Source of the DNA: Cepaea nemoralis
Taxonomy: Eukaryota > Mollusca > Gastropoda > Stylommatophora > Helicidae
DNA: 64,000 nucleotides
Assembly (NCBI GenBank): GCA_014155875.1
Contig: JACEFZ010005131.1
Coordinates: 173,501-237,500, forward strand
Direction of reading: 5' to 3'
The translations under genes were made by a program, and so were the position numbers. Below, one piece after another: positions 22,205-34,919 of this stretch. The notes below the pieces were generated by a model. The model had not been told where the DNA came from. It did not search any database and saw nothing but the letters and a program-made list of their open reading frames with translations. Every line of letters begins with the position of its first letter. The stretch's first letter is position 1.

Positions 22205-22771
22205 TTGCATACAAACAAGCTGCTTTATCGCATGAACAAAAACACCAAACGATGCGGATCTAAACCCATCAGCACAAAGACTACCATTGTCAACTCATCA
22301 TCTACCACTTTAGCAGACAAATACAACAAGGTCTGTGAAACACACATCTTAACCAACAATAGTAAACAATCACATTCACCAAGCAGTAGAATGAACAAAG
22401 ACAAATTACTGACACTCTTGATACTTTTGCTTTTAACCCAACTTCAAACAACATTACCTACCTTTCAAAATGTATCTGTCACCACTATCCGGATAACAAA
22501 CAAATTGTCCATAATATTTACCATCTCATTCATATATCAATCAACTTTGCGCCAAATTGAAAGAGCAAAAACCATGCTACAGTTCATTAACTCCTGTTGG
22601 TGCAAGGTTGTTCATATAACTTTGAGATATGCCTATAGTAAATTTATTTTCACTCTTACATTATTTAGACTTATTTTTACATCGATACCTATACAATTAT
22701 GTAGTATGTGCAATTGTAAGAGTATCCGTTTAGAGGATGCAATGTGCAAATTGAAATCCATTTTTTTCTAA
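22205..22771 (+). CDS. Gypsy-2 signal-peptide-like/hydrophobic frame, copy 2
   Basis: 188 codons matching the last part of the copy-1 Asn/Thr-rich frame and its hydrophobic continuation. MNKDKLLTLLILLLLTQLQ again looks like a signal peptide, with 14 extra residues just upstream relative to copy 1. It is joined to the RT-RNase H connector and ends at a 1-bp insertion in a T-run (about 22766). Confidence 0.45.
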   Translation: MHTNKLLYRMNKNTKRCGSKPISTKTTIVNSSSTTLADKYNKVCETHILTNNSKQSHSPSSRMNKDKLLTLLILLLLTQLQTTLPTFQNVSVTTIRITNKLSIIFTISFIYQSTLRQIERAKTMLQFINSCWCKVVHITLRYAYSKFIFTLTLFRLIFTSIPIQLCSMCNCKSIRLEDAMCKLKSIFF

Positions 22772-22781
22772 TGAACCCATA

Positions 22782-23189
22782 TTGAGATTACCAAACATAG
22801 ATCAACCATTTATATTAACCACAGATTCAAGTGCTATCGCAATTGGAGGATGTCTGATGCAAGAATATCAAGGCGTGAAACACCCAATACTGTATGTCAG
22901 CCGTAAGCTGAAAGCGGCGGAAATGAAGTATTCGACAGCTGAGTTGGAGGCATTAAGTTTGGTTTTTTGTGTTCGTCGTTTATCTAAGTTCCTCTTAGGT
23001 TCCCATTTCGTTGTCTTGACGGATAATGCGCCACTGCTGGTAATTAAAGAAGGCAACCCGAAAAACCATCGATTAGCAAGATGGTGTCTTCTACTTCAGG
23101 ATTTCGACTTTGAAATCCGTCACATTAAAGGTACGGATAATGTAATTGCTGACATTTTATCACGATTACCCAATGCACCAGCAGATTAA
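22782..23189 (+). CDS. Gypsy-2 RNase H, copy 2
   Basis: 135 codons, a complete RNase H fold with the same D-E-D-D set as copy 1. It differs by single substitutions. A 1-bp insertion in a T-run separates it from its upstream connector. No integrase follows. Confidence 0.78.
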   Translation: MRLPNIDQPFILTTDSSAIAIGGCLMQEYQGVKHPILYVSRKLKAAEMKYSTAELEALSLVFCVRRLSKFLLGSHFVVLTDNAPLLVIKEGNPKNHRLARWCLLLQDFDFEIRHIKGTDNVIADILSRLPNAPAD

Positions 23190-24930
<1,741 letters not shown>

Positions 24931-25461
24931 TGTCAGAGTCTCACATGGAGTCGGTAGGAACAGAAAGATAGGGAATTAGAGAAGGGACATAACCCCAATA
25001 CAAGGGAGACACACTCGAATGCTCGAACAATTTAGAGCCTTCGAGAAGGATAGGTCAGTTCGCCTACAGCTCCGTGGACACAGGGGGAACCCGCTGACCG
25101 CGTGCCAGGACCTGTTCCACGAGAAGCTCGAGGAGAGTTACAGCCCGTGTCAGAGACACGTTAGAGGGCAGACGCCGACTGGACATCGAAGAAGCAACAG
25201 GGCTTAACTTAAGGCGGACTTGATAGATTGAACCCAAGTGTATTTAGGGGTGTTAGATAGATAGATGATAGAGTTTGTTGTAATGATTATGTATGATTGC
25301 TTTGTTATGAACTCCTGTGATATGCAACTCGAAGGTAGCTGGCTGCGAACACCATTCTTCGCCAGCTTACTGTAAATAAATTATGTCAGATAGTATCAGA
25401 ACGGAGTTTGTTGCCTGTATGAACCCGAGTTTCATTCCCCTACGTATCTAGGACGTTGACA
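24931..25461 (+). repeat. Gypsy-2 LTR 3
   Basis: 531 bp, ends GTTGACA followed by the target duplication GACAT at 25462-25466 and the resumed LINE ORF2. Confidence 0.9.
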
Positions 25462-25466
25462 GACAT

Positions 25467-25614
25467 ACATAAAAAACTACTGGTAGCACTTTCTTACTAC
25501 AGACAACTTATATGGACCTGCAGAAACTTTGCCAGATACAAACACCACACATATAACACACACTTAATTTCTTTTATGTACACAAACAAAATATCACAAC
25601 TATTTCCAGAGTAA
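25467..25614 (+). pseudogene. LINE-A ORF2, last part
   Basis: The final ~48 codons of ORF2 (ALSYYRQLIWTCR-like and FMYT..KISQLFPE) ending in TAA at 25612. It joins 12568 exactly once Gypsy-2 and one copy of GACAT are removed. Confidence 0.8.
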
Positions 25615-26022
25615 ATCATATGTATTCTTCTTTATTGTATTACAAATTTGGTATACATGAGTGCGAGAAAGAAAGAAGAAACTGTGAGTGAATGGTGAGT
25701 GAATGATTATAAAATATCACATATGGTCACCAAGACTAATGAATAATCCCTCATGTAAAGATTTGTGGAAGTATAAATGCTTGTTTATTTGCTTCATAAT
25801 GATTATTTAACCCTTATAGATATGGGGAAAAGAAAATCAACTCCTTCCATTCCAATTTATTAATTATTGAATGCTTGCTTTAAAATCACTTGCTATGCTA
25901 TACTACCACCATTACTAAGATTATCATTTTAGTAAACAGAAGCACATATCTATTATACTATTAAAATATTATTATTATGATTATTATTATTATTGTTATT
26001 ATTATTATTATTATTATTAATA

Positions 26023-26061
<39 letters not shown>

Positions 26062-26300
26062 GCCGGCTTCGTGGCTTAGAGGTTATGACTTTTCTCCGTA
26101 ATCTTGTATACTCTCGTGGGTAACGTGATGACGGTGAGAATCAGCAGTGGTTCGAATCGCATCAGTAACTTACGGGGTATGTGAGCAGACCGCTCAGAAA
26201 GCAATGGCAAACTACTGATCGTAATCTTGCCAAGAAATCAACATACAGATGAAAGATGCTGGTGTTGACAGCGATGTCCTGTAAAGGATATAGAAAAAAA
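26062..26300 (+). mobile_element. tRNA-like SINE flanked by ATT repeats, copy 1
   Basis: Begins GCCGGCTTCGTGGCTTAGAGG, with an A-box-like TGGCTTAGAGG at about 26072 and a B box GGTTCGAATC at 26149-26158. It ends at a run of A followed by ATT repeats. The A-B spacing (77 bp) is wider than in a plain tRNA. The same element sits at the same place in copy C (48934) and, partly, in the inverted copy (39245-39432), but is absent from copy D. Confidence 0.65.
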
Positions 26301-26351
<51 letters not shown>

Positions 26352-26885
26352 TTTACCTTTACTATCCTTAGTATCATTAATGTTATATTGATATCATCAT
26401 TATCATTTCACAACTTCATCTCCCCTGTGACCCCCTTTTCTTATGGTTTGTAGCCTTTGGTACTACCCCCACTGATTGGTTCAAACATTTATCCTGCCTG
26501 TACCACCATTAGAGTGGTCATGAGGGCATTGGTGGAGTGGAACCAATTGGTGAGAGTGTGGCAAGAGAAACAAAAATGTAAAGATTTCCCCTTTTCTTTG
26601 TAACCCCCCCCCCCCCCCCCCCTGTCACATGTAAATGTGTTCAAGGAATGAAATATGCTAATGGATAATTTCCTATTTTGTAAACACAAAATATTACAGA
26701 TATCTCCAGAGTAAACACAAGTACCCTTCTTTATGATATTATACTTTAGTATACATGAGTGTGAGAAAGAAACAGGAAAATGTGAGTGAATATTGAATGA
26801 ATGAATACAAAATCACAGATGGTTACCAAACCAATCAGATTGTAAAAATTTGTGTTAATACAAATGCTTGTTTTATTTTTACCCC

Positions 26886-26916
<31 letters not shown>

Positions 26917-27228
26917 AAAAAAAAGTGGACATGGAAAAAAAAGAATGAACCCTTACAATAAAAAAAAAAAAAAGAAGCAAGGAGAAAAAGATAACCAACT
27001 CCTTTTACACCTACTATTATTGAACATTGCAGGTTGCAATTGTATGTACCTGCTATGCCATGTTAACACCATTGCTAAGAAACTCATTAGCAAATGGAAT
27101 CACATGTTTTAAATAATTCTATCATTATCATTACTATTATTATCATTGCTGTTATTAACATTGCTGTTATTATCCTTAGCATGTTTTATTTTTACCATTT
27201 ATTATGATTGTCATCACTATTAATATAT

Positions 27229-27489
27229 ACATAAACAGACACACTTAGTATTATTTGGCGCTCACAGTAGAAGAAGAAGAATAGAAAAAGGAAATAGAGA
27301 TTAGAAGACGCACTAGACGACATAAAATTTGAAAGCTATAATAGTTACCGACCGGGATATTATACATATATACCGACTATTATAGCTTTCAAATTTTATG
27401 TTGTCTAATGCGCCTTCTAATCTCTATATCCTTCTTCTATTCTTCTTCTTCTGTGAGCGCCAAATAATACTAAGTGTGTCTGTTTATGT
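27229..27489. mobile_element. Foldback (MITE-like) element, copy 1
   Basis: Two nearly perfect ~115-bp inverted arms around a ~30-bp centre. The outer ends read ACATAAACAGACACAC and its reverse complement. Compared with copy D (about 61850), where it is missing, the insertion including a ~45-bp tail is flanked by a repeated TATTAATATAT-like sequence, a likely target duplication. The same element is at 50061-50324 and 38075-38335. No ORF. A transcript across it would form a long duplex. Confidence 0.8.
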
Positions 27490-28760
27490 AATCGCCTTAG
27501 TGGCCTTAACGGTTCTCCCCATTTATTTCTTCTATTAATATATAACCTCATCCCCCATGTACCCCCCTCCCCATGGTTGTTGTTGCCCTTGCTGATACCC
27601 TCACCAGTTAGTTTCAGACAGTTATCCTGCCTCCCCCATCATTACCAGAGAGTGGTGATGAGGGCATTGGTGTGGTGGGTCTGATAGGTGAGAGTGTGGC
27701 AAGGGAAACAAAAATTCGACATTTTCTCTCTTTCTTTTTGTTACCCCCCTCCACATGTAAATATGTCTAAAGAATAAAATATTGCACATGTCACATACAC
27801 GCCCACATGAAACGCTCGGTAAATACACGCACACAAATACTGAACACACAGGACGCATGCAAAAATACTAACAACACAAATGCACTTGTACCACTACTAC
27901 CATGCTTTCATACTGAGATTAAGTAACTCTGTATTACTATTTTATTATTATGGTTAGATTGCTTTTATTCTTTAATTCTATGATCAATGTTTACCATTAT
28001 CATAATCCTTCATCACCCCACTTGTTACTGTTTGCTGTGGATGCTGCTGCCGCCATCACTGGTTGGTTCAAAAAGTTTTTACTGCCTTTATCATCATTAC
28101 CAAAGAGGTGGTGATGGTGTTGGCGGTTTTAGGGCCAATTGGAGAAGGGGGTGACAGGGGAAACAAACATAGTAAAAAAAAATTTCTCTAGGTACCCCCC
28201 CCCCCCCATCCCTTCAAACCTTTCATATATAAGTATGCCAATGAATAAATTGTTGTAATATTATACATATGTCACCTACACGCCCGCATGCAATGCTCTG
28301 TAAATACACATACACAAATACTGAGCACACAGAAGGCATGTAACAACACAAACATTATATATGCAATCACTACCCTTTCTGCATTGTACTGATGTGTACG
28401 CATCCTACTGTCCCACCATTTTGATACTGTCGTTTTTCGATTCTGCTGCCGCCCTCAACGGTTGGTTCAAACATTTTATACTGCCAGTTTCATCATTACC
28501 GATTGGTGGTGATGGTATTGGTGGTTTTGGGGCCGACAGGAGAGAGAGGTGGCAGGGGAAATAAAAACGGTGCACTATCATCATGCTGTTATTTTGTAAG
28601 TTTTACCCTATAACAAATTCAAGGTAAAAATGTTAAAATGTATAACATATTTGTATTTTTGCGCATATGTCACCTACACGTCCACACGCAACGCTCTGTA
28701 AAAACACAAATAATACACTTTGCAACGATATTAACAGTCAATAAAAGTTTTAAAAACATT

Positions 28761-29344
28761 TTTTACTAAAGATTTCCGTGGAAAGGAGCAATATAATGAG
28801 TCTAAAGACTATTTTTCACTACAATACACTTTAGGGTATATTGGAATAAATGTTACGAATGGTTGAAATGTAAGCGCTATTATCATATGTTATGCCGGCG
28901 AATGTGAGGTGTCGGCTTCACCATCTTGTATGTAAGTAAATAATACCGCTACCAGCCCTTTTCAAGAGTTTGTAAGAAATTAAATTTAACACGTCACTCA
29001 AAAACTTACATATGACAATGCTCCGTAGCACACTAGGAATATTTACAAATAAACGACAACATGTTGAACATACACTATTCACACTAAATACACCATTCTG
29101 TTTACGGAGAAGTAAAGAGAGAGAAAGAGGGAGAAAATGGTCGGAAAACTAAAAGGAGAGAAACTAATACATACAGCATTGCATTTTCTTATTTTCTTAT
29201 TTTCCCCAAGATTTTCCCCCAGACGGGGGCTGCGTGGTCTCAAGGTATGGTGTCCGCCTCGAGTACTGGAGGTCCCGGGTTCAAGCCCCGGTGATGCCGG
29301 GATTCTTTCACGAGGACTTCTAGTAATAAATTTCCCCTGGTCTC

Positions 29345-29409
<65 letters not shown>

Positions 29410-29763
29410 GCAGAGAGAGACAGAGAGAGAGACAGAGAGACAGAGAGTCCGTAAAAGAAAAGGGGCATAATATTTACTTAACTGTTAACAAGGGATATGA
29501 CTCCTCAGAATTTGCTTCGGATGATTTCATTTAATATTACGCTGTTGAATAACTCGTACTGGAATCTGATACTCGAAAGCTATCACGATAGTTCTAATGT
29601 GAAGATTATAAGTGGGGAAGTATTTTGTTTCTTTATTACGTATATTTTAGATTCAGTATAATGCTATGTAATAACAGTATAAAACACCTGCACGACCTTG
29701 AGAAATATTTGCCATTTGGCAGTTTAATTTTTTGCTCTGGTTTATCTTCACAACGTATAAATC
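28761..29763 (+). repeat. Y block, copy 2
   Basis: Matches 571-1562. It differs at its right end: after 'acgtataaatct' the TTACCAAGTTAAT motif is replaced by other sequence leading into the U2-headed element. It contains the GA-tailed SINE. Confidence 0.7.
29222..29447 (+). mobile_element. tRNA-derived SINE-like element with (GA)n tail, copy 2
   Basis: B box GGTTCAAGCC at about 29278-29287. The tail contains GA mixed with CAGA units, which shows independent microsatellite drift relative to copies 1, 3 and 4. Confidence 0.6.
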
Positions 29764-29798
29764 TACACACACATAAAAATACACACTACATTTTGCAC

Positions 29799-30151
29799 AT
29801 CGCTTCTCGGCCTTTTGGCTAAGATCAAGTGTATTTGCTGGCCCTTCCAGTAGTGCGCTTGGTCTGGTCGGAGGCCGGGAGGATCAATCTCGGTCCCGTG
29901 GCTAAAGTCAGACGCATTTGCTGCTCCCCGCAGTAGTGCGCCTGGTCTGGTCGGGGGCCGGGTGATCCACACACCAAAAAAAAAAAAAACCTCACATTAA
30001 TCACTTTAAATGTGGGCCCGGTGGACCACTGTGGGCAATGGCTCACAGTGGGACTAAGGGTCCACGCCAAAAACAGGGGAGGCGGGGAACCAGCTCGTCT
30101 GGGATGACCGCCAAACCCTTATAAAAAAAAAAAAGAAAAAGAAAAGGGAGA
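29799..30151 (+). mobile_element. U2 snRNA-headed SINE-like element
   Basis: The first 35 bp match the 5' end of U2 snRNA (ATCGCTTCTCGGCCTTTTGG and the branch-point-region start, to 29833). Sequence then departs from U2 into two ~80-bp imperfect direct repeats (about 29834-29967, each with 'agtagtgcg' and 'tctggtcgg'). A GC-rich body follows, ending 'ctgggatgaccgccaaaccc' and an A-rich tail. The tail abuts TTACCAAGTT at 30152. The same 3' body is present alone at 53420-53473, so this is a dispersed family and not a single chimera. Not a functional U2 gene: the rest of U2, including the Sm site, is absent. Confidence 0.75.
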
Positions 30152-30155
30152 TTAC

Positions 30156-30914
30156 CAAGTTATGTCACTTAGAATCAGTCACATAGGTAAAATCATCAGA
30201 CATCCAGAACAACATAGATTAGCTTTATATTATATAGCACACAACATAAAACACCTCACACCTCTTAACAATGCAACTGCACACTACCAGGGAACACTGC
30301 CAACATTCTACCAGACATGCATACAGGCAATACAAGGACATGAACAGTTAATACAGCAAACAACACACAAAATATACAAACATTTAGTTAGAGAGCAAGC
30401 ACCATCACTCAAACTTAGGATTAAAAGAGGACACAAATACTTCATGTCTGACTTCACATGCACCTTTTCAAACCTACACAACAAACACATAACACCAAAA
30501 GCTAGAGAGATCACATATAGACTGTTATACAATATGACACCGACAACACAGACAGAAGCATACAAATACAAACAAATATCACAGTGCCAGCTATGTAGAA
30601 ATAACACAACAGAGACAGAGGAACACATTTATTATACATGTCCAACAATCACAGCCATACGCGCAACACTCCAACACCTCATACAAACACACACAGGCAA
30701 ACAAACTGACATATATAAAGCAATTTTTCTCAACATTATACCAAAATCAGCAAAAGACACACATACAAAACTACTGACAGCTCTTTCTTACTATAGACAG
30801 CTCATATGGACATGTAGAAACTCAGCCAGATACAAACACCGCACATATAACACACACTTAATATCATTTATGTTCACGCACAAAATATCACAACTCTTTC
30901 CAGAGTTGGTATAA
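30156..30914 (+). CDS. LINE-B ORF2 C-terminal fragment (open)
   Basis: 250 open codons homologous to the last ~240 residues of the LINE ORF2. They include the Cys/His motif CQLCRNN...EEHIYYTCP (CX2CX9HX4C) typical of the L1-type C-terminus. The ATG at 30162 is accidental, formed by the junction of TTACCAAGTT with the 5'-truncated element. The ORF ends with TAA inside a 17-bp palindrome. As a truncation product it is unlikely to be a gene. Confidence 0.75.
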   Translation, partial: QVMSLRISHIGKIIRHPEQHRLALYYIAHNIKHLTPLNNATAHYQGTLPTFYQTCIQAIQGHEQLIQQTTHKIYKHLVREQAPSLKLRIKRGHKYFMSDFTCTFSNLHNKHITPKAREITYRLLYNMTPTTQTEAYKYKQISQCQLCRNNTTETEEHIYYTCPTITAIRATLQHLIQTHTGKQTDIYKAIFLNIIPKSAKDTHTKLLTALSYYRQLIWTCRNSARYKHRTYNTHLISFMFTHKISQLFPELV

Positions 30915-30935
30915 ATGGTATACCAACTCTGGAAA
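30897..30935. terminator. Perfect palindrome at the ORF2 stop codon
   Basis: Arms TTTCCAGAGTTGGTATA and its exact reverse complement with a 5-bp loop. The TAA stop lies at the top of the left arm. A near-perfect version is at 41320-41359 (copy F). Copies A, C and D have lost or never had the second arm. Function unknown; 'terminator' is only the nearest category for a stem-loop. Confidence 0.6.
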
Positions 30936-33900
30936 TTTTTGTGGTAGTTTTGGTATACATGAGTGAGAGAAAGAAAAAAAGAAACTGGGAGTAAATGATT
31001 AAAAAGATCTCATATGGTCAAAAGACCAATGGAAAATCCCTTATGTAAATCACCCTTATAGATAAGGGGAAAAAGGGAAAAAGAGAAAAGAAAACTGAAC
31101 TCCTCCCTTTCCAAGGTACAAATTATGAAATGTTTGATACAAATGAATTTGTTGTGCTAAAACTACCACCACAACTAAGATTATCATTTTAGTAAAGGAA
31201 ATCACATATCTATTATAGTATTTTATTTTATCATTATTATGGTTTTCATTATTATTATTATTATTATTATTACTATTATCATTATCAATTTTTACTTTTT
31301 ACTATCATTACCCAACCCCTTTTATCCTTAGTATCATTAATTTAATAAGTATTAATGTTATCACCTTTATTATTTTACAACTTCATCCCCTATGTCCCCC
31401 CCTCCCTTTATTAAATGTTTGTTGCTTTTGCTACCACCCCCACTAGTTTGTTTCAAACATTTGCCCTGCCTGTACCATCATTAGTGGTCATGGGGACATT
31501 GGTGATTGAAACCAATCGGTGGGAGAGTAGAGAGGGAACAACATGTAAAGACTTTCCCCTATCCCTGCAGTCAATACTTACCCCATTATCCTTAGAATCA
31601 TTGATTTTACAAGTATTATTGATATCATCACTATTATTTTACAACTTCATCTCCCCTGCGCCCCCTGTTGCTTATGTGTTGTTACCCTGGCTGCTACCCC
31701 AACTGGTTGGTTCAAACACTTGTCCTGCCTGTACCATCATTAAGAGTTGGCATGAGGGTTTTGGTGGGGTGAAACCAGTTGAGGAGAGTATAGTGAGGAG
31801 GGGAAACATGTAAAGATTCCCCCTTTTCTTTGTATTCAGTATCTACCTAAATATCCCTAGTATCATAAAGGTTATAAGTATTAGTGATATCATCATTATT
31901 ATTTTACAACCTCATCTCCCCTAGTGCCCCATTTTGCTTAAGGTTTTGTTGCCTTTGCTACCACCCCCACTGGTCAGTTCAACATTTGTCCTGCCTGTAC
32001 CATCATAAAGGTGGTCGGAGGGGCATTGGAGTGAAAGCGATTAGTGGGAGTGCGGCAAAGTAAACAAAAATGTAAAGATTTCCCTTTCTCCTTGTCACCC
32101 CTTTTGAATCATGTGAGGGAGTGTTGAAGGAATAAATACAAAATCACATATGTTTACCAAATCAATAATACTGAAATAAATTTGTGCAAACACAAATGAT
32201 TGAAGGAATGAGGGAAAAAAAAAAAAAAAAAAAAAACCCAACTCCCTGTATTACAACTATTAATAAAAACTATATTTGGCTTGTGTATGTACACTGCTAT
32301 GCTATGTTAACACCATCCCAAAGAAAATCATCCTAGCAAATGGAAACCAAATTTGCAAAAAGTTTATCATTTTCATAACCATTATTACCATTGCTAGTTT
32401 TTTATATTGGCTATTATTACCCTCAGTATGTCTCTTCTTGTCATTATTATTATTGTCATCATTAGAAATAAACAAAATCCCTTTCCCATGTGCCCCCCAC
32501 CCCCTTGCTCATGTTTTGTTGCTGCCTTTGCTGATACGCACACCGGTTTGGTTCAAATATCTATCCTGCCTTTACCATCATTGCCCAGAGAGGAGTGGTA
32601 GGGCATTGGTGGAGTGGAACCAAATTGGTGAGAGGGTGGCAAGGGAAACACAAATGTAAAGATTGTAAAAATTTGTGCTAATATTGATGCTTGTTTACTT
32701 TCTACAATAAGTTTTTAAAAAAAGAGGAAGGGAAAAAATGAATAAACCCTTACACATAAGACCAAAGAAAAAATAAATAAATAAATAAATAAACAAGGAG
32801 AAAAAGATAACCAACTCCCTTTACTTCTGCTATTACTGAACATTGCAGGTTGCAAGAATATGTAAAAAAAAAAAAAAAAAATAAGCAAGGAGAAAAAAAA
32901 AAAGAGAACCAACTCCTTTTTACACCTACTATATTATTAAACAGAGCAGGATGCAATTGTTATTGTATGCACCAGCAATAAGTTAACACCATTTCTAAGA
33001 AAACCATTTTAGCAAATGGAATCACATGTTTGGAAAATGTGATCTTTATCAAAACAAATCCTACCATTGTGTTTATTAATATAAACATTGCTGTCATCAC
33101 CCTTAGTAGTTTTTATTCCTTGTCATTATTATCATAAGATGTATTTCATGTAAACACCATTCCTAAGTTAATCAATTTAGCACATAAAATCACATGTTAA
33201 AACTATTATTTATTTATTATCATTGATTGAGTCTATCACTAGTCTCAGCACTGTTTATTCCTTGTCACTATGGAAATTATTTATGTATTTGGTTGTTACT
33301 TTGCATTATTATCATTGTAATCACTATTAATATATATGGCTTTGTAAACACATATACTATCACATCCCCCTTGCCCACCCTTTTGATACTGTGATGTTTG
33401 TCTCTGCTGCCAACCTCACCGTTTTGTTTTCAGTCCTGCACCGCCATGTTTACCATCATCGAGGGTGATGGTACTTGGTAGGAGTTTTTGGAGCTGACAG
33501 GAGAGCGGGGCGGCAGGGGAAAAATAACAGCCCGCTACCATCACGCTTTTGATTTAAAATATTTCCTTACAACAATGTCAATGGAGAAATGTTTTAAATG
33601 TATAAAATATTTGAAATTTTTGCGCATATGTCACCTACACGCCCACATGCAACGCTCTGTAAAAACACGCACACAAATACTGAACACACAGTACGCATGT
33701 AACAACACAAAAAATATAAATGCAGCAACTACCACTCCTGCATTGTAAACTAGGATACTCCTTGACAACCCCCCGCCTTCCCCCCCCCCCCCCCCCACCT
33801 TTTCGATACTGTTGTTTTTGATGCTGCTGCTGCTGCCTTCACCGGTCAGTTCTAACAAGTTTTTACTGCCATTTCCCTCATTACCAAGGGGTGATGATGG

Positions 33901-34128
33901 TATTGGTGGGGTTGGAGCTGACAGGTGAAAGGTTAGCAGAGGGAAAATAATGGTAAACTACCGTCTTGTTGTTGTTTGTACTCGTTTTTCGTTACCCCCC
34001 ATTTCAAATGTAAATAGCTTGAAACAAATGTTGTAAAAATTTTGCGCATATGTCACCTACACTTCCACATGCAACGCTCTGTAACAACACGAACAATACA
34101 AATGCAATGTTTCTTAACACTCAATAAA

Positions 34129-34172
<44 letters not shown>
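30936..34172 (+). repeat. LINE-B 3' region of hairpin modules, ending in poly(A)
   Basis: About 3.2 kb with hairpin cores near 31420-31545, 31680-31800, 31940-32070, 32510-32650, 33400-33540 and 33830-33955. The terminal signature is at about 34048, then AATAAA at about 34123 and an uninterrupted A tract to 34172. The next base begins TTACCAAGTTAAT. Confidence 0.75.
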
Positions 34173-34174
<2 letters not shown>

Positions 34175-34185
34175 ACCAAGTTAAT
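34173..34185 (+). other. TTACCAAGTTAAT motif after poly(A)
   Basis: Directly follows the LINE-B poly(A) and precedes an inverted ORF1 fragment, the same order as at 44180 and 55333. Confidence 0.7.
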
Positions 34186-34676
34186 TGGCGTTTGTCGGTG
34201 GCTTCGTCAGTGTTGATAAAAAGCGATCCTTCGTTGCCGCTGTTTTCATCCTGCTTTGTAGCAGCTTTCTTGCATGGTTTGGAAGGAGAAGGAGAAGATC
34301 TTCCTTCCTCTTCTCTCATGTCTTTGTTGCTTGAGGAATTTCTCCTCTCTGCCCACTGTCTTTTTCTGCCGTAATGGACGGTTTGGAAACCGTCGTCGTT
34401 GGTTTCTTGTGAAATTGTTTTTGCTTGAGTTTCTGCGTCTGTCTCCGTGGTCACCGGTCCGCCAGCTACCTCGACGTCATCTTGGGCAGCGTTGTCCTCG
34501 TCTGGCCTCGTGGCTTCTTTTTGGCCGGCTGTCTCCGCGACATCTTGTTTTTTGTTTGAATTTGTTTGAGGTTTTTCCCCGAGTGAGGGGAACTCCTCTT
34601 GTGATCTTTCAGTTGTTTGTTTTATATTGTCTTTCTTTTGTCCCCGGCTCGGGCATTTGTTGGCCCAGTGTGAGTC
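34186..34676 (-). pseudogene. LINE ORF1 C-terminal fragment (minus strand)
   Basis: Encodes the hydrophilic C-terminal tail of ORF1 (frame 34173-34454 and beyond). It is cut at about 34676, just before the CCHC knuckle, where the sequence switches to the first ~170 bp of ORF2 on the same strand. Confidence 0.7.
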
Positions 34677-34845
34677 TTAATCCTAACCGTGTCACTAATT
34701 CTGCTGCTTCAAAGTCTGTTTTGATGTTAGTTTCTTGCAATAAAATGAAGTCTGGTTTGTGTTTGTGTATGAGTGTGACTATGTGTTGTAATTTCATTTT
34801 CATACCCCGAATATTTAAACTAATTATACGTAAATCGTCAGCCAT
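34677..34845 (-). pseudogene. LINE ORF2 N-terminal fragment (minus strand)
   Basis: Starts MADDLRIISLNIRG and reaches LVTRLGLR, about 56 codons including N11 and E38 of the endonuclease. It then fuses to ORF1 sequence in another frame. This is the left end of the inverted block. Confidence 0.8.
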
Positions 34846-34919
34846 TTAAAAAAATTTAAAATAAACAACATGGTGGTTAAATTTAAGTGATTACCTATAT
34901 CTTTTCTGTGATAATTCAG

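Larger units (their letters stand above)
25615..28760 (+). repeat. LINE-A 3' region of degenerate hairpin modules
   Basis: About 3.1 kb after ORF2 built of diverged modules. Hairpin cores lie at about 26440-26580, 27580-27720, 28040-28170 and 28430-28560. Between them are ATT runs (about 25965-26061 and 26300-26342), C and A homopolymers (26603-26621, 26882-26925) and two younger insertions. The end carries the 'gcatatgtcacctacac' signature (about 28666) and AATAAA (about 28740). Confidence 0.75.

Noticed and set aside
29799..29833. A functional U2 snRNA gene
   Set aside because: Only the first 35 nt match; the branch-recognition part, the Sm site and the 3' stem-loops are absent.
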